From Pseudoduganella violacea (GTDB lineage: Bacteria > Pseudomonadota > Gammaproteobacteria > Burkholderiales > Burkholderiaceae_D), in assembly GCF_014191875.1 (NCBI RefSeq), contig NZ_JACHXD010000002.1:310001-374000 (forward strand): DNA of 64,000 nt. Reading direction: 5' to 3'. The notes under the pieces were generated by a model. It saw only the letters and a program-made list of their open reading frames with translations. It ran no database searches and was not told the origin of the DNA. Positions 28,855-39,220 of the stretch are shown here, in pieces. Position 1 is the stretch's first letter. Every line of letters begins with the position of its first letter. A program made the position numbers and the translations under genes.

Positions 28855-29087
28855 TGCTCACCTTTCGGGGCAGCGTCCACCTCGGCAACGGTGTCGTGCG
28901 CTGGGATTTTCGCCAGCAACGTGGACACGCGCTCATGCGCCTCGCTCAGACGACGCATATAGCCCACATTATCCGCGACCAAGGCGGCATTGGCCTGACG
29001 CAGCTGCGAATTCTCGCGGCGCAGCGTCTGGGTCAACTCGGCCAACTGGTCGATTTTATCGGAAAGTTCTTGGAAATCTGAAATCAT
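28851..29087 (-). CDS. ZapB-like coiled-coil protein
   Basis: A 78-residue protein whose residues 1-60 form a continuous coiled coil (FQELSDKIDQLAELTQTLRR then ENSQLRQANAALVADN). It ends in a short acidic tail. Genes of this kind precede zapA in many beta- and gammaproteobacteria. A ZapB-like role at the division septum is inferred from position and coiled coil, not from clear homology. The start at 29087 lies 6 nt after a good -10 box, so the mRNA may be leaderless. Confidence 0.82.
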   Translation of the reverse strand: MISDFQELSDKIDQLAELTQTLRRENSQLRQANAALVADNVGYMRRLSEAHERVSTLLAKIPAHDTVAEVDAAPKGEQ

Positions 29088-29093
29088 CCCGCA

Positions 29094-29123
29094 ACTATAG
29101 GGCGGCAAGTTAAGGCGCGTCAA
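29094..29123 (-). promoter_or_regulatory. Sigma70 promoter of the ZapB-like/zapA unit
   Basis: On the minus strand, TTGACG (29123-29118), 18 bp, then TATAGT (29099-29094). The predicted start point coincides with the A of the ATG at 29087, implying little or no 5' leader. Confidence 0.6.
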
Positions 29124-29251
29124 CCGAATCCCGCGCCTGTCAACAATTTTTTTCTTATGACGGCCCGGGAGGCGCAAGCCGGTACGGCGCCGGTCAAAAG
29201 AGACCGACATTGTACCAGCTTGCCCATGCCGCTTATGCCGTTTGCGCCGCG

Positions 29252-32200
29252 TCAGGCATGCTGCACGCCCACCAGCTGCACGGCGCTGCTGCCGCCCGTG
29301 ATGGCAGCTTGCAGCAGGTCGGCGAAGTCGTGCATGCGGTCGGCGGTCCAGACGGACGCCATCTCATACGCGCCGCCGCCCTGCTGCGCCTGCGCCACCA
29401 GCTGCGCCATGGTGAGCGCGGCCACGATCTTGCCGCTGGCGTCCACCAGGTCCAGCTCCTGCACATTGACCTTGGCGTAATCGGCCACGGTCAGGCGAGC
29501 GTAGGACTTGCCGCCGTCGACGTAGTTGATGACCAGGTCGGAACCGTCGATATTGGTCTTCACCTTGTCGGCGCTCATCGCCACCTTCGAGAACAGCTTG
29601 TTGGCGCTGAACTGGAGAATGTCGTTGCCGCCGGCCGTTTCGTGGATGGTGTCCTTGCCGTCGCCCATGGACATCACGTACACGTCCTTGCCGTCGCCGC
29701 CGTACAGGTCATCGTTGCCCATGCCGCTGTAGAAGGTGTCATCGCCGGCGCCGCCGAACAGGCGGTTGCTGCCTGCATACTTATAGCCCAGGGTGTAGGC
29801 CAGCAGGCCCGCGATAAAGAAGTCCGCTCCTTTGAATTCACTCAGGTGCAGGTTCACGCCCAGGGTCTTGCCCAGCCAGTCGACGCCGTCGCCGCTGGCG
29901 TTGGAGGCGGTCTTCACCGCGTCGCCCAGCCAGGACGCCGCATCCGACAGCGCCGTGCCCACATCGGCGTCGGCCACCGCGTCCACGCCGCTGCCGATGC
30001 CGTTGATGGCCGAGTTCAAGCCGCCCTTGGCCGTGTTCAGCGCGTTCTTCAGCGGATTGGCGATATCGAAATCGGCCGAGGACAGGCCCGCCGCGTTGGT
30101 GATGCCCGCCACGGCGTCATTGCCCGCCTTGTTCAGGCCATCGGCCAGCGAGCCGGCATTGGCGGCGGCCTTGTTCAGCTCCGCCTTCATATTGGTGGCG
30201 ATACTGTTCCAGCCCTTGGTCAATTCCTCGCCCAGCGCCGTGTTCAGGTACTTGGTCACGGCGTCGAAGCCGGCGCCCGCGTCCTTCCACACGCCGTTCA
30301 GGGTATTCGCCTTGCCCACCAGCAGATGGTCGATCACGCCCCAGCCCAGTCCCATCATGGTGTCGTTGCCTTTGCCGCCGCCCACATAGCTGCCGGCGTT
30401 GGTGGCGAAGATGGTGTCGTCGCCGTCGCCGCCGACGATCACATTGCCGACCAGGTTCAGCTTGCCCAGCTCGCCCTTGGACAGCGCGCCGTACTGCGAG
30501 CGGATAAAGTTGGCGTTCATGGCCGCGCCCACCCAGTCGCCCGCCGACTCGTAATCGTTTTCCACGATGGCTTCGGCGGCGTTGAACACGGTGATTTCGG
30601 CCAGGCCGATGATGGTGTCGTTGCCGGCGCCGCCCACGGCCACATTGTTCTGGCCGGAGGAGACGATCAGGTCGTTGCCGTTGCCACCCATGCCGATGGT
30701 GGTGGTGCCGGCCAGGATCATGGTGTCGTTGCCGTCGCCGGCGTGGACGAAGTTCATGCCGGTGTCGATGCTGACCTTCGTGTCCTTGGTGGTCTGCACC
30801 TTGTCCGAACCCTCGATGGCTTCGGTGGTCTTGCTGGCGTAGCTCAGGGTGCTGCCAGCGTTCACCACCAGCAGGAAATCGTTGCCGGAGTCGGCCAGCA
30901 CCACATTATGGTCGCCATATACGACGGCGGTGTCGTCGCCCGCGCCGGTCCAGCCCAGGTTGAACTGGGTGCTGCCCTTGGTGGTGCTGGTGGTGGTCTG
31001 CTGCGAGCCTTCCGGCTGGGTGGTGCTGGTTTTCTCGTTGCCGCCGCCGTAGCTGACCATCACCAGCGTATCCTTGCCGCTGCCGGTGATAACGGCGTTG
31101 TCCTTGCCGACCACGGTGGCGACGTTATTGCCATCGCCCGCCGCCAGCAGATTGCCGTTGACGTTGACCGACTTGGCCGCCGTGCCGAAAGCCAGCGCGG
31201 TCAGCACATCGTCGCCGCTGCCGCCTTCGATCAGATTGCCCTTGCCCAGCGCGGTGACGACGTTGCGGCCTTCGCCTGCCGCCACCACATCGTACTGGCC
31301 GATCACCGTCACCACGTCATTCCCGGCGCCGGTGGCGATGCCGGACTTGCTGCCGACGGACGTCACCACATCATTGCCCGCGCCGGTCACGGCCAGGTTG
31401 TTCACGCCCACCGCCGTCACGGTACTGTCGGCGCTGCCGCCCACCAGCACATTGTTCTTGCCGAAGGCGGTGATCACGTCGCGGCCCGACTGGCCGGAAG
31501 CGGCGCCGGACAGGCCAGCCTTGCCGACCAGATTGGTGGCCGCCACGCCGGCGGTGATGGAATCGATCAGTCCAACGGCGGTGGCCGCCGTCTCGGCGTA
31601 ATTGCCGGCCACGATCAGATTGTTGGCGCCAGCCGCCGTCACGGTATCCGCGCCGGCATCGGCCCAGACCACGTTGCGCGCGCCGATCACGGTGGCCGTA
31701 TCGTTGCCGGTGCCGCTCCACACCACGTTGTTGGCGCCGATGGCGGTCGCCACGTCGTTGCCGCCGCCGGTGTAGATCACATTGGTGGAACCGACCGAGG
31801 TCACCACATCGTTGCCGGCGCTGTTGGCCAGGCTGTTGCCGATGAAGGTGGTGACGGCCTTGGTCACGCCGCCAGCGGCGCTGCCCAGTTTCGCGCCCAC
31901 ATCGGCCACCCCTTCGCCCAAGCCGGTCACGATCACGTTCACGGAACCGGCCGCCGTCACCACATTGTTGCCGGCCGTGTTGACCACGATATTATTGCTG
32001 CCGATGGCGGTGGTGATATTGTCGCCGCCGTTCGCCAGCAGGATATTGTTGCCGCCCACAGCCGTCACCACGTCCTTGCCGCCGCCGGTGTAAACCACAT
32101 TGGTGCCGCCCAGCGCCACCACGGCGTCGTTGCCCGCGCCGCTGTTGATGGCGGCGGTCAGCTTGCCGGTGGCATTGCTCACGGCCTTGGCCGCGTCCTT

Positions 32201-33880
32201 GCTCGGCATGACGTCGGCCAGCACCTTGCCCAAGCCGCCGCTGGCCGCCTTGACCATGCCGCCCAGTTCCGTCAGCACCACATTCGCACCGCCGATGGCA
32301 ACGGCGGTATTGCCGCCCACGGTGCTCGCCACCAGATTGCCGCTGCCCACGCCCAGCAGGGTATTGCCGCTGCCGTTGGCCAGCATGACGTTGTTCAGGC
32401 CCACGGCCGCCTCGATATTGCCGCCCTGGTTGCTGACCAGGGCATTGGTGTCGCCCAGCGCGCCGACCTTGTTATTGGCGCCTCCGGTATACACCACGTT
32501 CAGCAGGCCGCCCAGCACGATGCTGCTGTTGCCGCCCTCTTCCACCACCACGTTGGCGCCGCCGCCAGCGACCACGCTGTCATTGCCGTCGCTGGCGGTG
32601 ATCACATTGGCGCCGCCCAGGCCGACGATGGTGTCGCGGCCACTACCTGCGGTGATGACGTTGGCGCCGCCGACGGCCTGCACATTGTCGTCGCCGCCGC
32701 CGGTGCTGATGATGTTGGCGCCGCCGGCCGCCGTCACCTTGTCGTTGCCGCTGCCGCTATTGAGCTTATTGGCCGCGCCGTTCAGCGTGACGGTATTGCC
32801 GCCGTCGCCCGCATCGATGATGTTGGCGCCACCGTTGGCGGTGATGCTGTCGTTGCCTCGGCCGGCGTTGACGGTGTTGGAGGCGCCGTTGACGGTGATA
32901 TTGTTGTTGCCGTCGCCCGCCTTCACCTGGTTGGCCGCGCCATCAGCGCGGATGGTGTCGTCGCCGCCGCCCGCCGTGATGTTGTTATTGCCGCCCGCGG
33001 CGCTGACATTGTTGTTGCCATCGCCCGCGTTGATCACATTGCTGGCTGCCTTCACCGTGATGCGGTCGTCGCCGCCATTGGTGTTGATGACGTTGCTGGC
33101 GCCATCAGCCGTCACCACGTCGTTGTTGTTGCCGGTGTTGATGACGTTCGACGCGCCGCCGGTGTTGACGGTGTTGTTGCCGTCGCCCGCGTCCACCTTG
33201 TTCGAGCCGCCGGCCACGCTGATATTGTCAGCGCCATTGCCGGTGCTGACGATATTCGCGCCGCCATTGGCGGTGACGGTGTTGTTGCCGTTATCCAGAT
33301 CGATATCGTTCCAGCCGCCGTTGGCCGTCACGCGGTCGTCGCCGTCGCCGGCGTCGATCTCGTTGTAGGCGCTGTTGACGGTCAGCGTATTGTTGCCCTG
33401 GCCCAGGTCCACATCGGCCGCCGCGCCGGCCGCCACGGTCACCGTGTCGTTGCCGTTACCGCCGCTGATCTTGTTGTAGGCGCCCACGTCGACGCGGATG
33501 GTGTCGTCGCCATTGCCGCCGTCAATGCGGTTGTAGCCGCCGACCTTGACCACCAGCGTGTCGTTGCCGTCGTCGCCGTAGATATTGTTGTAAGCGCCGG
33601 CCGTCACCGTGATCGTATCGTTGCCGTTTTCGCCGTGGATGATGTTGGCGCCCAGCGAGCTGGCGGTGTAATTATCATTGCCGCCGCCGAGATTCTTTTT
33701 CGTGTAGCCCAGCTCCGCCACTTTCTTGGCCACACCTTCGATATCCTTGCCAACCGACTCGAACGCATCGCCGATGCCATTCAGGTCGCCGCCGATATCT
33801 TTCATGGTGTCGCCTACCTTATCGACCACTTTCACGATCGGCTTGACGACGTTTTTCTTGAACCAGCTTCCAATGCTCAT
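29252..33880 (-). CDS. Giant RTX-like repeat protein (1542 aa)
   Basis: A 1542-residue acidic, Gly/Asn/Asp-rich protein without a Sec signal. Residues 1-60 are an amphipathic basic helix region (WFKKNVVKPIVKVVDKVGD). From about residue 85 come tandem repeats of 18-19 residues such as GASNVINTGNNNDVVTAD and GGSNKVDAGDGNNTVNTG. Each equals two RTX nonapeptides, one with GxGND-type calcium ligands and one with the Asp replaced by Asn/Ser. Later repeats are interrupted by 40-60-residue Ala-rich inserts. Canonical RTX repeats (FGGAGDDTFYSGMGNDDLYGGDGKD) and a typical post-RTX C-terminus suggest type I secretion. No T1SS genes adjoin it. Divergent from a two-component system. Confidence 0.85.
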   Translation of the reverse strand: MSIGSWFKKNVVKPIVKVVDKVGDTMKDIGGDLNGIGDAFESVGKDIEGVAKKVAELGYTKKNLGGGNDNYTASSLGANIIHGENGNDTITVTAGAYNNIYGDDGNDTLVVKVGGYNRIDGGNGDDTIRVDVGAYNKISGGNGNDTVTVAAGAAADVDLGQGNNTLTVNSAYNEIDAGDGDDRVTANGGWNDIDLDNGNNTVTANGGANIVSTGNGADNISVAGGSNKVDAGDGNNTVNTGGASNVINTGNNNDVVTADGASNVINTNGGDDRITVKAASNVINAGDGNNNVSAAGGNNNITAGGGDDTIRADGAANQVKAGDGNNNITVNGASNTVNAGRGNDSITANGGANIIDAGDGGNTVTLNGAANKLNSGSGNDKVTAAGGANIISTGGGDDNVQAVGGANVITAGSGRDTIVGLGGANVITASDGNDSVVAGGGANVVVEEGGNSSIVLGGLLNVVYTGGANNKVGALGDTNALVSNQGGNIEAAVGLNNVMLANGSGNTLLGVGSGNLVASTVGGNTAVAIGGANVVLTELGGMVKAASGGLGKVLADVMPSKDAAKAVSNATGKLTAAINSGAGNDAVVALGGTNVVYTGGGKDVVTAVGGNNILLANGGDNITTAIGSNNIVVNTAGNNVVTAAGSVNVIVTGLGEGVADVGAKLGSAAGGVTKAVTTFIGNSLANSAGNDVVTSVGSTNVIYTGGGNDVATAIGANNVVWSGTGNDTATVIGARNVVWADAGADTVTAAGANNLIVAGNYAETAATAVGLIDSITAGVAATNLVGKAGLSGAASGQSGRDVITAFGKNNVLVGGSADSTVTAVGVNNLAVTGAGNDVVTSVGSKSGIATGAGNDVVTVIGQYDVVAAGEGRNVVTALGKGNLIEGGSGDDVLTALAFGTAAKSVNVNGNLLAAGDGNNVATVVGKDNAVITGSGKDTLVMVSYGGGNEKTSTTQPEGSQQTTTSTTKGSTQFNLGWTGAGDDTAVVYGDHNVVLADSGNDFLLVVNAGSTLSYASKTTEAIEGSDKVQTTKDTKVSIDTGMNFVHAGDGNDTMILAGTTTIGMGGNGNDLIVSSGQNNVAVGGAGNDTIIGLAEITVFNAAEAIVENDYESAGDWVGAAMNANFIRSQYGALSKGELGKLNLVGNVIVGGDGDDTIFATNAGSYVGGGKGNDTMMGLGWGVIDHLLVGKANTLNGVWKDAGAGFDAVTKYLNTALGEELTKGWNSIATNMKAELNKAAANAGSLADGLNKAGNDAVAGITNAAGLSSADFDIANPLKNALNTAKGGLNSAINGIGSGVDAVADADVGTALSDAASWLGDAVKTASNASGDGVDWLGKTLGVNLHLSEFKGADFFIAGLLAYTLGYKYAGSNRLFGGAGDDTFYSGMGNDDLYGGDGKDVYVMSMGDGKDTIHETAGGNDILQFSANKLFSKVAMSADKVKTNIDGSDLVINYVDGGKSYARLTVADYAKVNVQELDLVDASGKIVAALTMAQLVAQAQQGGGAYEMASVWTADRMHDFADLLQAAITGGSSAVQLVGVQHA

Positions 33881-33955
33881 GGGCTTTTTCTCTTTCTGAG
33901 GGTTTTAGTACTCTTGCATTAAATCAACAAAAGATGACAGAACGGCCCACAGATT

Positions 33956-33973
33956 GATTACAATCCTGTAATC
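33956..33973. promoter_or_regulatory. Palindrome between RTX gene and response regulator, candidate RR box
   Basis: GATTACA-ATCC-TGTAATC, a perfect 7-bp inverted repeat with a 4-bp spacer, 47 bp upstream of the response-regulator ATG and 76 bp upstream of the RTX gene. It resembles boxes reported for heavy-metal-type OmpR regulators (TTACA-N4-TGTAA, as for CopR). Autoregulation and control of the RTX gene are inferred. Confidence 0.6.
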
Positions 33974-34019
33974 GAAGGTCGCGTTGACGCCCTACGACCC
34001 ATCAGCAACAATCCCCCCT

Positions 34020-34700
34020 ATGAAAGCCTTACTGGTAGAAGATGAACAGCGCATCGCCAGCTTTGTGTGCGCCGGCCTGCGCGAGCAAGGCTTCCTTGTC
34101 GATCATTGCGAAGATGGTAATCTCGGTTACGACTACGCCCTGTCGCGCGAATACGACGTGATCCTGCTCGACGTGATGGTGCCGGGCCGCGATGGCCTGT
34201 CCATCCTCAAGGGCTTGCGGCGCGAAGGCCGCAACACGCCCGTGATCCTGCTCACCGCGCGCAATGAGCTGGACGACCGCCTGCAGGGCCTGAACCTGGG
34301 CGCCGACGATTACCTGGCCAAACCCTTTTTCGTGGAAGAGCTGGTGGCGCGCATCCACGCCCTGCTGCGGCGCGTGAGCGGCGAGCGCCAGAATGTGCTC
34401 AGCGTGGGGCCGCTCAAGCTGGACCGCCTGAGCCGCGTGGCCGAAGTCGATGGCCGGCCGGTGGAGCTGACCAGCCGCGAATTCAACCTGATGGAATACC
34501 TGATGCGCTCCCCGGGGCGCGTGTATGCGCGCACCCAGATCCTGGAGCATGTGTGGGGCTACGATTTCGAGCCGCAGACGAATATGGTCGACGTCTGCAT
34601 CCAGCGCCTGCGCAAGAAGCTGAACCTGCCCGACAGTGTGGCCATTGAGGCGGTGCGCGGCGTCGGCTACCGCCTGCGCAAGCCGGACAGCGAAGCGTGA
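34020..34700 (+). CDS. OmpR/PhoB-family response regulator
   Basis: A 226-residue response regulator. The receiver domain has the acidic pair in LLVEDEQ, phospho-acceptor Asp51 in ILLDVMVPGRDG, and Lys in DDYLAKPF. The winged-helix domain (ELTSREFNLMEYLMRSPGRV and HVWGYDFEPQTNMVDVCI) is OmpR-type and closest in style to CusR/QseB. The start is placed at MKALLVED. Its TGA overlaps the GTG of the kinase gene. It is divergent from the RTX giant, with a palindrome between them. Confidence 0.94.
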   Translation: MKALLVEDEQRIASFVCAGLREQGFLVDHCEDGNLGYDYALSREYDVILLDVMVPGRDGLSILKGLRREGRNTPVILLTARNELDDRLQGLNLGADDYLAKPFFVEELVARIHALLRRVSGERQNVLSVGPLKLDRLSRVAEVDGRPVELTSREFNLMEYLMRSPGRVYARTQILEHVWGYDFEPQTNMVDVCIQRLRKKLNLPDSVAIEAVRGVGYRLRKPDSEA

Positions 34701-36112
34701 AGCGCGCCGCGCAGCCAGGGCCGGACAAGAGCGGCGCGGGCCGCTTCCGCCTGCGCTCCTTCCGTCTGCGCATCACGCTGATGTCCACCGCCACCGCGCT
34801 GGCGGCCATCCTGATATTGTTCGTCGCCGCCAGCACCACCATCGTGGCGCGGCGCGCGCAGATTCTCGACCATATTCTCTCGGCCCATTTATCCGGCCCC
34901 GGTTTCGGCGTCGCCACGCCGGCGCTGTGGCCCGCCATCGACGCCCATCTGAACGCCAGCTTCAGCGCCTTCGCGCCGCAAGGCTCACAGGGCGGCTATG
35001 CGATCCTGCGCGCCAGCCGCGCCGACGGCAGCCTGGTTTACCGCAGCACTTCGTGGCCGGCGGCACTGGATACGGCCGCCTTGCCGCGTGGCCCTGGACT
35101 GCATACGGTGGCCGATGGGGCGCTGGAATGGCGGCTGGGACAGGTGCGCCATGGCGATATGACGGTGTGGGTCGGCGTCAATCGCAGCCTGTCGAACGCC
35201 CAGTTGCGCGTGACCCTGTGGCGCTTTGGCGCAGCGGCGGGCGTGCTGGGGGCGCTGATCGCGCTGCTGGCCTGGTATCTGTCGGCACGGGCCATGCGGC
35301 CGGTCGAGCATCTGACCGGCGTGATGCTGGGCCTGAACGCGAGCGACCTCGATCAGCGCGTAGCAGCCGACGAGGAAGACGTCGAATTCGCCCAGCTGGT
35401 CACGGTGTTCAACGCCATGCTGGACCGCCTGCAGCGCAGCTTCCTGCAAGCGATCCGCTTTTCCGGCGACGCCGCGCACGAGCTGAAAACACCGCTCACC
35501 ATCCTGCAAGGCCAGCTCGAACACGCTTTCACCCACGCCGCCAAGCCGGAACAGGAGGAGGCCTTGATCGAGATGCTGGAGGAAGTGCGCCGTCTCGACA
35601 GCATCGTGCGCAAGCTGCTCATGCTCTCGCGCGCCGATGCGGGCCAATTGCAGGTTCCACTCAGCCCCTTCGACCTGCGCCCCGTGCTGGACGAGCTGGC
35701 CGAAGACATCGAATTGCTCGATCCCGGGCGCGCGGTGCGGCTGGACCTGCCGCCGCTGCTGATGGTCAAGGGCGACACCGATCTGCTGCGCCAGGTGTTG
35801 CAAAATCTGGTCAGCAATGCCGTCAAATACGGTTTGCCGGGCGGTTGGATTGCGCTCTCGGCGCGCCAGCACGGCGGCCAGTGGCAGATCGACGTGTCGA
35901 ACGCCTCGTCGGGCATCGCGGCCGAACACCGCGAGCGCCTGTTCGACCGCTTCTACCGCGCCGACCACGCCCACAACCGGCGCATCCCCGGCGTGGGCCT
36001 CGGCCTGTCGCTGGCGCGGGAAATCGCCCGCGCCCATGGCGGCGAACTGCTGCTGGTAGAAGCGGCGCAGGAATGCACCTGCTTCCGCCTCTGCCTCCCC
36101 GCCGGGCTCTGA
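34697..36112 (+). CDS. Sensor histidine kinase partner of the OmpR-type regulator
   Basis: A 471-residue membrane kinase starting at GTG within a GTGA overlap with the regulator stop, so translation is coupled. Transmembrane helix 1 is at about residues 33-53, a periplasmic loop of about 120 residues follows, then helix 2 near 180-200 and a HAMP segment. His261 is in DAAHELKTPLT. The N box NLVSNAVKYG and G box GVGLGLSLAREIARAHGG are intact. The periplasmic domain has no recognised ligand fold; a metal-sensor relation is suggested only by the operator type. Confidence 0.92.
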   Translation: MKRAAQPGPDKSGAGRFRLRSFRLRITLMSTATALAAILILFVAASTTIVARRAQILDHILSAHLSGPGFGVATPALWPAIDAHLNASFSAFAPQGSQGGYAILRASRADGSLVYRSTSWPAALDTAALPRGPGLHTVADGALEWRLGQVRHGDMTVWVGVNRSLSNAQLRVTLWRFGAAAGVLGALIALLAWYLSARAMRPVEHLTGVMLGLNASDLDQRVAADEEDVEFAQLVTVFNAMLDRLQRSFLQAIRFSGDAAHELKTPLTILQGQLEHAFTHAAKPEQEEALIEMLEEVRRLDSIVRKLLMLSRADAGQLQVPLSPFDLRPVLDELAEDIELLDPGRAVRLDLPPLLMVKGDTDLLRQVLQNLVSNAVKYGLPGGWIALSARQHGGQWQIDVSNASSGIAAEHRERLFDRFYRADHAHNRRIPGVGLGLSLAREIARAHGGELLLVEAAQECTCFRLCLPAGL

Positions 36113-36231
36113 CAGCGGGCATTCCTGGCGCCCATCAATGCGTCCTGGACAAATCCACCCCAAATACAAGGTCGAATACTGGGCAAAAGTTGCTAACTCC
36201 CTAGACAAGACTATTTCTTTTATAAGCCCGT

Positions 36232-36261
36232 CTTGAAATCGCATATAAGCGTCCCTATAAT
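36232..36261 (+). promoter_or_regulatory. Overlapping sigma70 and sigma32 promoters of groESL
   Basis: TTGAAA (36233-36238), 17 bp, TATAAT (36256-36261) is a near-consensus sigma70 promoter. The same bases read as CTTGAAA-N14-CCCTATAAT for sigma32. Both would start transcription at the CIRCE element just downstream. Confidence 0.85.
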
Positions 36262-36287
36262 TGGCACTCGTTAGTAGAGAGTGCTAA
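36261..36287. promoter_or_regulatory. CIRCE operator (HrcA site) of groESL
   Basis: TTGGCACTC-N9-GAGTGCTAA, one mismatch from the consensus TTAGCACTC-N9-GAGTGCTAA. It overlaps the predicted start point, so HrcA would block groESL transcription. hrcA itself is not in the window. Confidence 0.96.
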
Positions 36288-36340
36288 CAAAGACTTTTCT
36301 TACCCGTTTAGCAACAAACCATTGAAAAAAGGAGTTTTGT

Positions 36341-36631
36341 ATGAACCTTCGCCCTTTGCACGATCGCGTTATCGTCAAACGTCTCGACCAGGAAACCAAA
36401 ACTGCGTCTGGCCTGATCATCCCTGATGCCGCTGCTGAGAAGCCGGATCAAGGCGAAGTACTGGCCGTGGGCAATGGCAAAGTGCTGGAAGACGGCAAAG
36501 TGCGCCCACTGGAAGTCAAAGTCGGCGACCGCGTACTGTTCGGCAAATACTCCGGCCAGGCTGTCAAAGTTGACGGCGATGAGCTGCTGGTGATGCGCGA
36601 AGAAGACATCATGGCCGTGGTCAACAAGTAA
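36341..36631 (+). CDS. groES: Co-chaperonin GroES
   Basis: A 96-residue GroES, the lid of the GroEL folding cage. [24 protein letters not shown], the mobile loop GLIIPDAA, and [26 protein letters not shown] are all standard. AAGGAG precedes the ATG. It is co-transcribed with groEL, 41 nt downstream, under dual sigma70/sigma32 promoters and a CIRCE operator. Confidence 0.99.
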   Translation: MNLRPLHDRVIVKRLDQETKTASGLIIPDAAAEKPDQGEVLAVGNGKVLEDGKVRPLEVKVGDRVLFGKYSGQAVKVDGDELLVMREEDIMAVVNK

Positions 36632-36651
36632 TCACGCCCAACCGTATTTGA

Positions 36652-38319
<1,668 letters not shown>

Positions 38320-38352
38320 TAGCCGCCGCGCTGAACCTTTCCGGTTCGCCGC

Positions 38353-38390
38353 AAAAAAGCCTGCAAGGTTCGCGCCTTGCAGGCTTTTTT
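38353..38390 (+). terminator. Intrinsic terminator of groESL
   Basis: AAAAAAGCCTGCAAGG pairs with CCTTGCAGGCTTTTTT over 16 bp with a 6-nt loop; the right arm ends in six T. Confidence 0.95.
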
Positions 38391-38497
38391 CATTTTGCTG
38401 CGCCTAAAAAACAGGCATTTCACCTTACTGCTGATATAATGACTCTTAATTAAAAGAAATATATCTTTCCTTTCATTAACTATAAGAGTTCAATAAG

Positions 38498-39118
38498 ATG
38501 AAAAAACTGTCGGTCGCCCTGCTGGGCGCTACTACCCTGCTGGCGGCTGCCAGTACCTTCGCCGCACCGATCCAACTGGTCAAAAATGGCGGCTTCGAAA
38601 GCGATATCGTCGGCAATTCCAACTGGACACAGGGCAATACGCTGAGCGGCTGGACCGTGGGCGCCAATGGCATCGAGATCCGCAACGACGTGGCCGGCAA
38701 GGCCTTCGGCGGCAATAATTTCGTGGAACTGGACACGTACGGCAACAGCTCGATCAGCCAGAACCTGGCCACCACGGCCGGCGGCAAGTACACGCTGAGC
38801 TTCTACTACTCGCCGCGCGAATTCACCAGCAGCGCCACCAACGGCATCGAAGTGCTGTGGAATGGCGTGTCGAAAGGCATCTTCAGCGCCAACGGCGGCG
38901 GCAGCGGCAATCTGTGGCAGCAGTATTCCTTGAATGTGACGGGCTTCGGCCCCTCGACGGCATTGGAATTCCGCGCCGTCGGCGCCAGCGACAGCTTCGG
39001 CGGCGGTCTGGACAATGTGTCCGTGACGTCGGCCGTGCCGGAACCGGGCAGCATGGCCTTGATGGCTCTGGGTCTGGGTGTGCTGGGCTTCTGCGTGCGC
39101 CGCAAACGTCCCGCTTAA
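38498..39118 (+). CDS. PEP-CTERM sorting-domain protein
   Basis: A 206-residue exported protein. A signal peptide (MKKLSVALLGATTLLAAASTFA) is followed by a beta-rich domain with NGGFESDIVGNSNWTQGN and GWTVGANGIEI, like DUF642/carbohydrate-binding modules. The C-terminal tripartite sorting signal is VPEPGS, a hydrophobic helix, then RRKRPA. An exosortase elsewhere should cleave at PEP for surface or extracellular display. A TATAAT at 38435 lies upstream. Confidence 0.93.
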   Translation: MKKLSVALLGATTLLAAASTFAAPIQLVKNGGFESDIVGNSNWTQGNTLSGWTVGANGIEIRNDVAGKAFGGNNFVELDTYGNSSISQNLATTAGGKYTLSFYYSPREFTSSATNGIEVLWNGVSKGIFSANGGGSGNLWQQYSLNVTGFGPSTALEFRAVGASDSFGGGLDNVSVTSAVPEPGSMALMALGLGVLGFCVRRKRPA

Positions 39119-39220
39119 GCTGGGCGCCAGGGCTCTACCCCGGGCGGCGTCTTGCCGCCCCGGGGCCTTTGGTTTAGTATGCAGGCAACTTTTCTTTCTT
39201 TGCCAAAGGCCGCCCCTTCC

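Noticed and set aside
29210..33922. Plus-strand open frame of about 1570 codons opposite the RTX gene
   Set aside because: It is the antisense of Gly/Asn/Asp codons in a 54-bp-period repeat, which contain no stops in that frame. It is His/Ala/Val-rich, lacks domains, and the minus-strand protein has clear RTX character.
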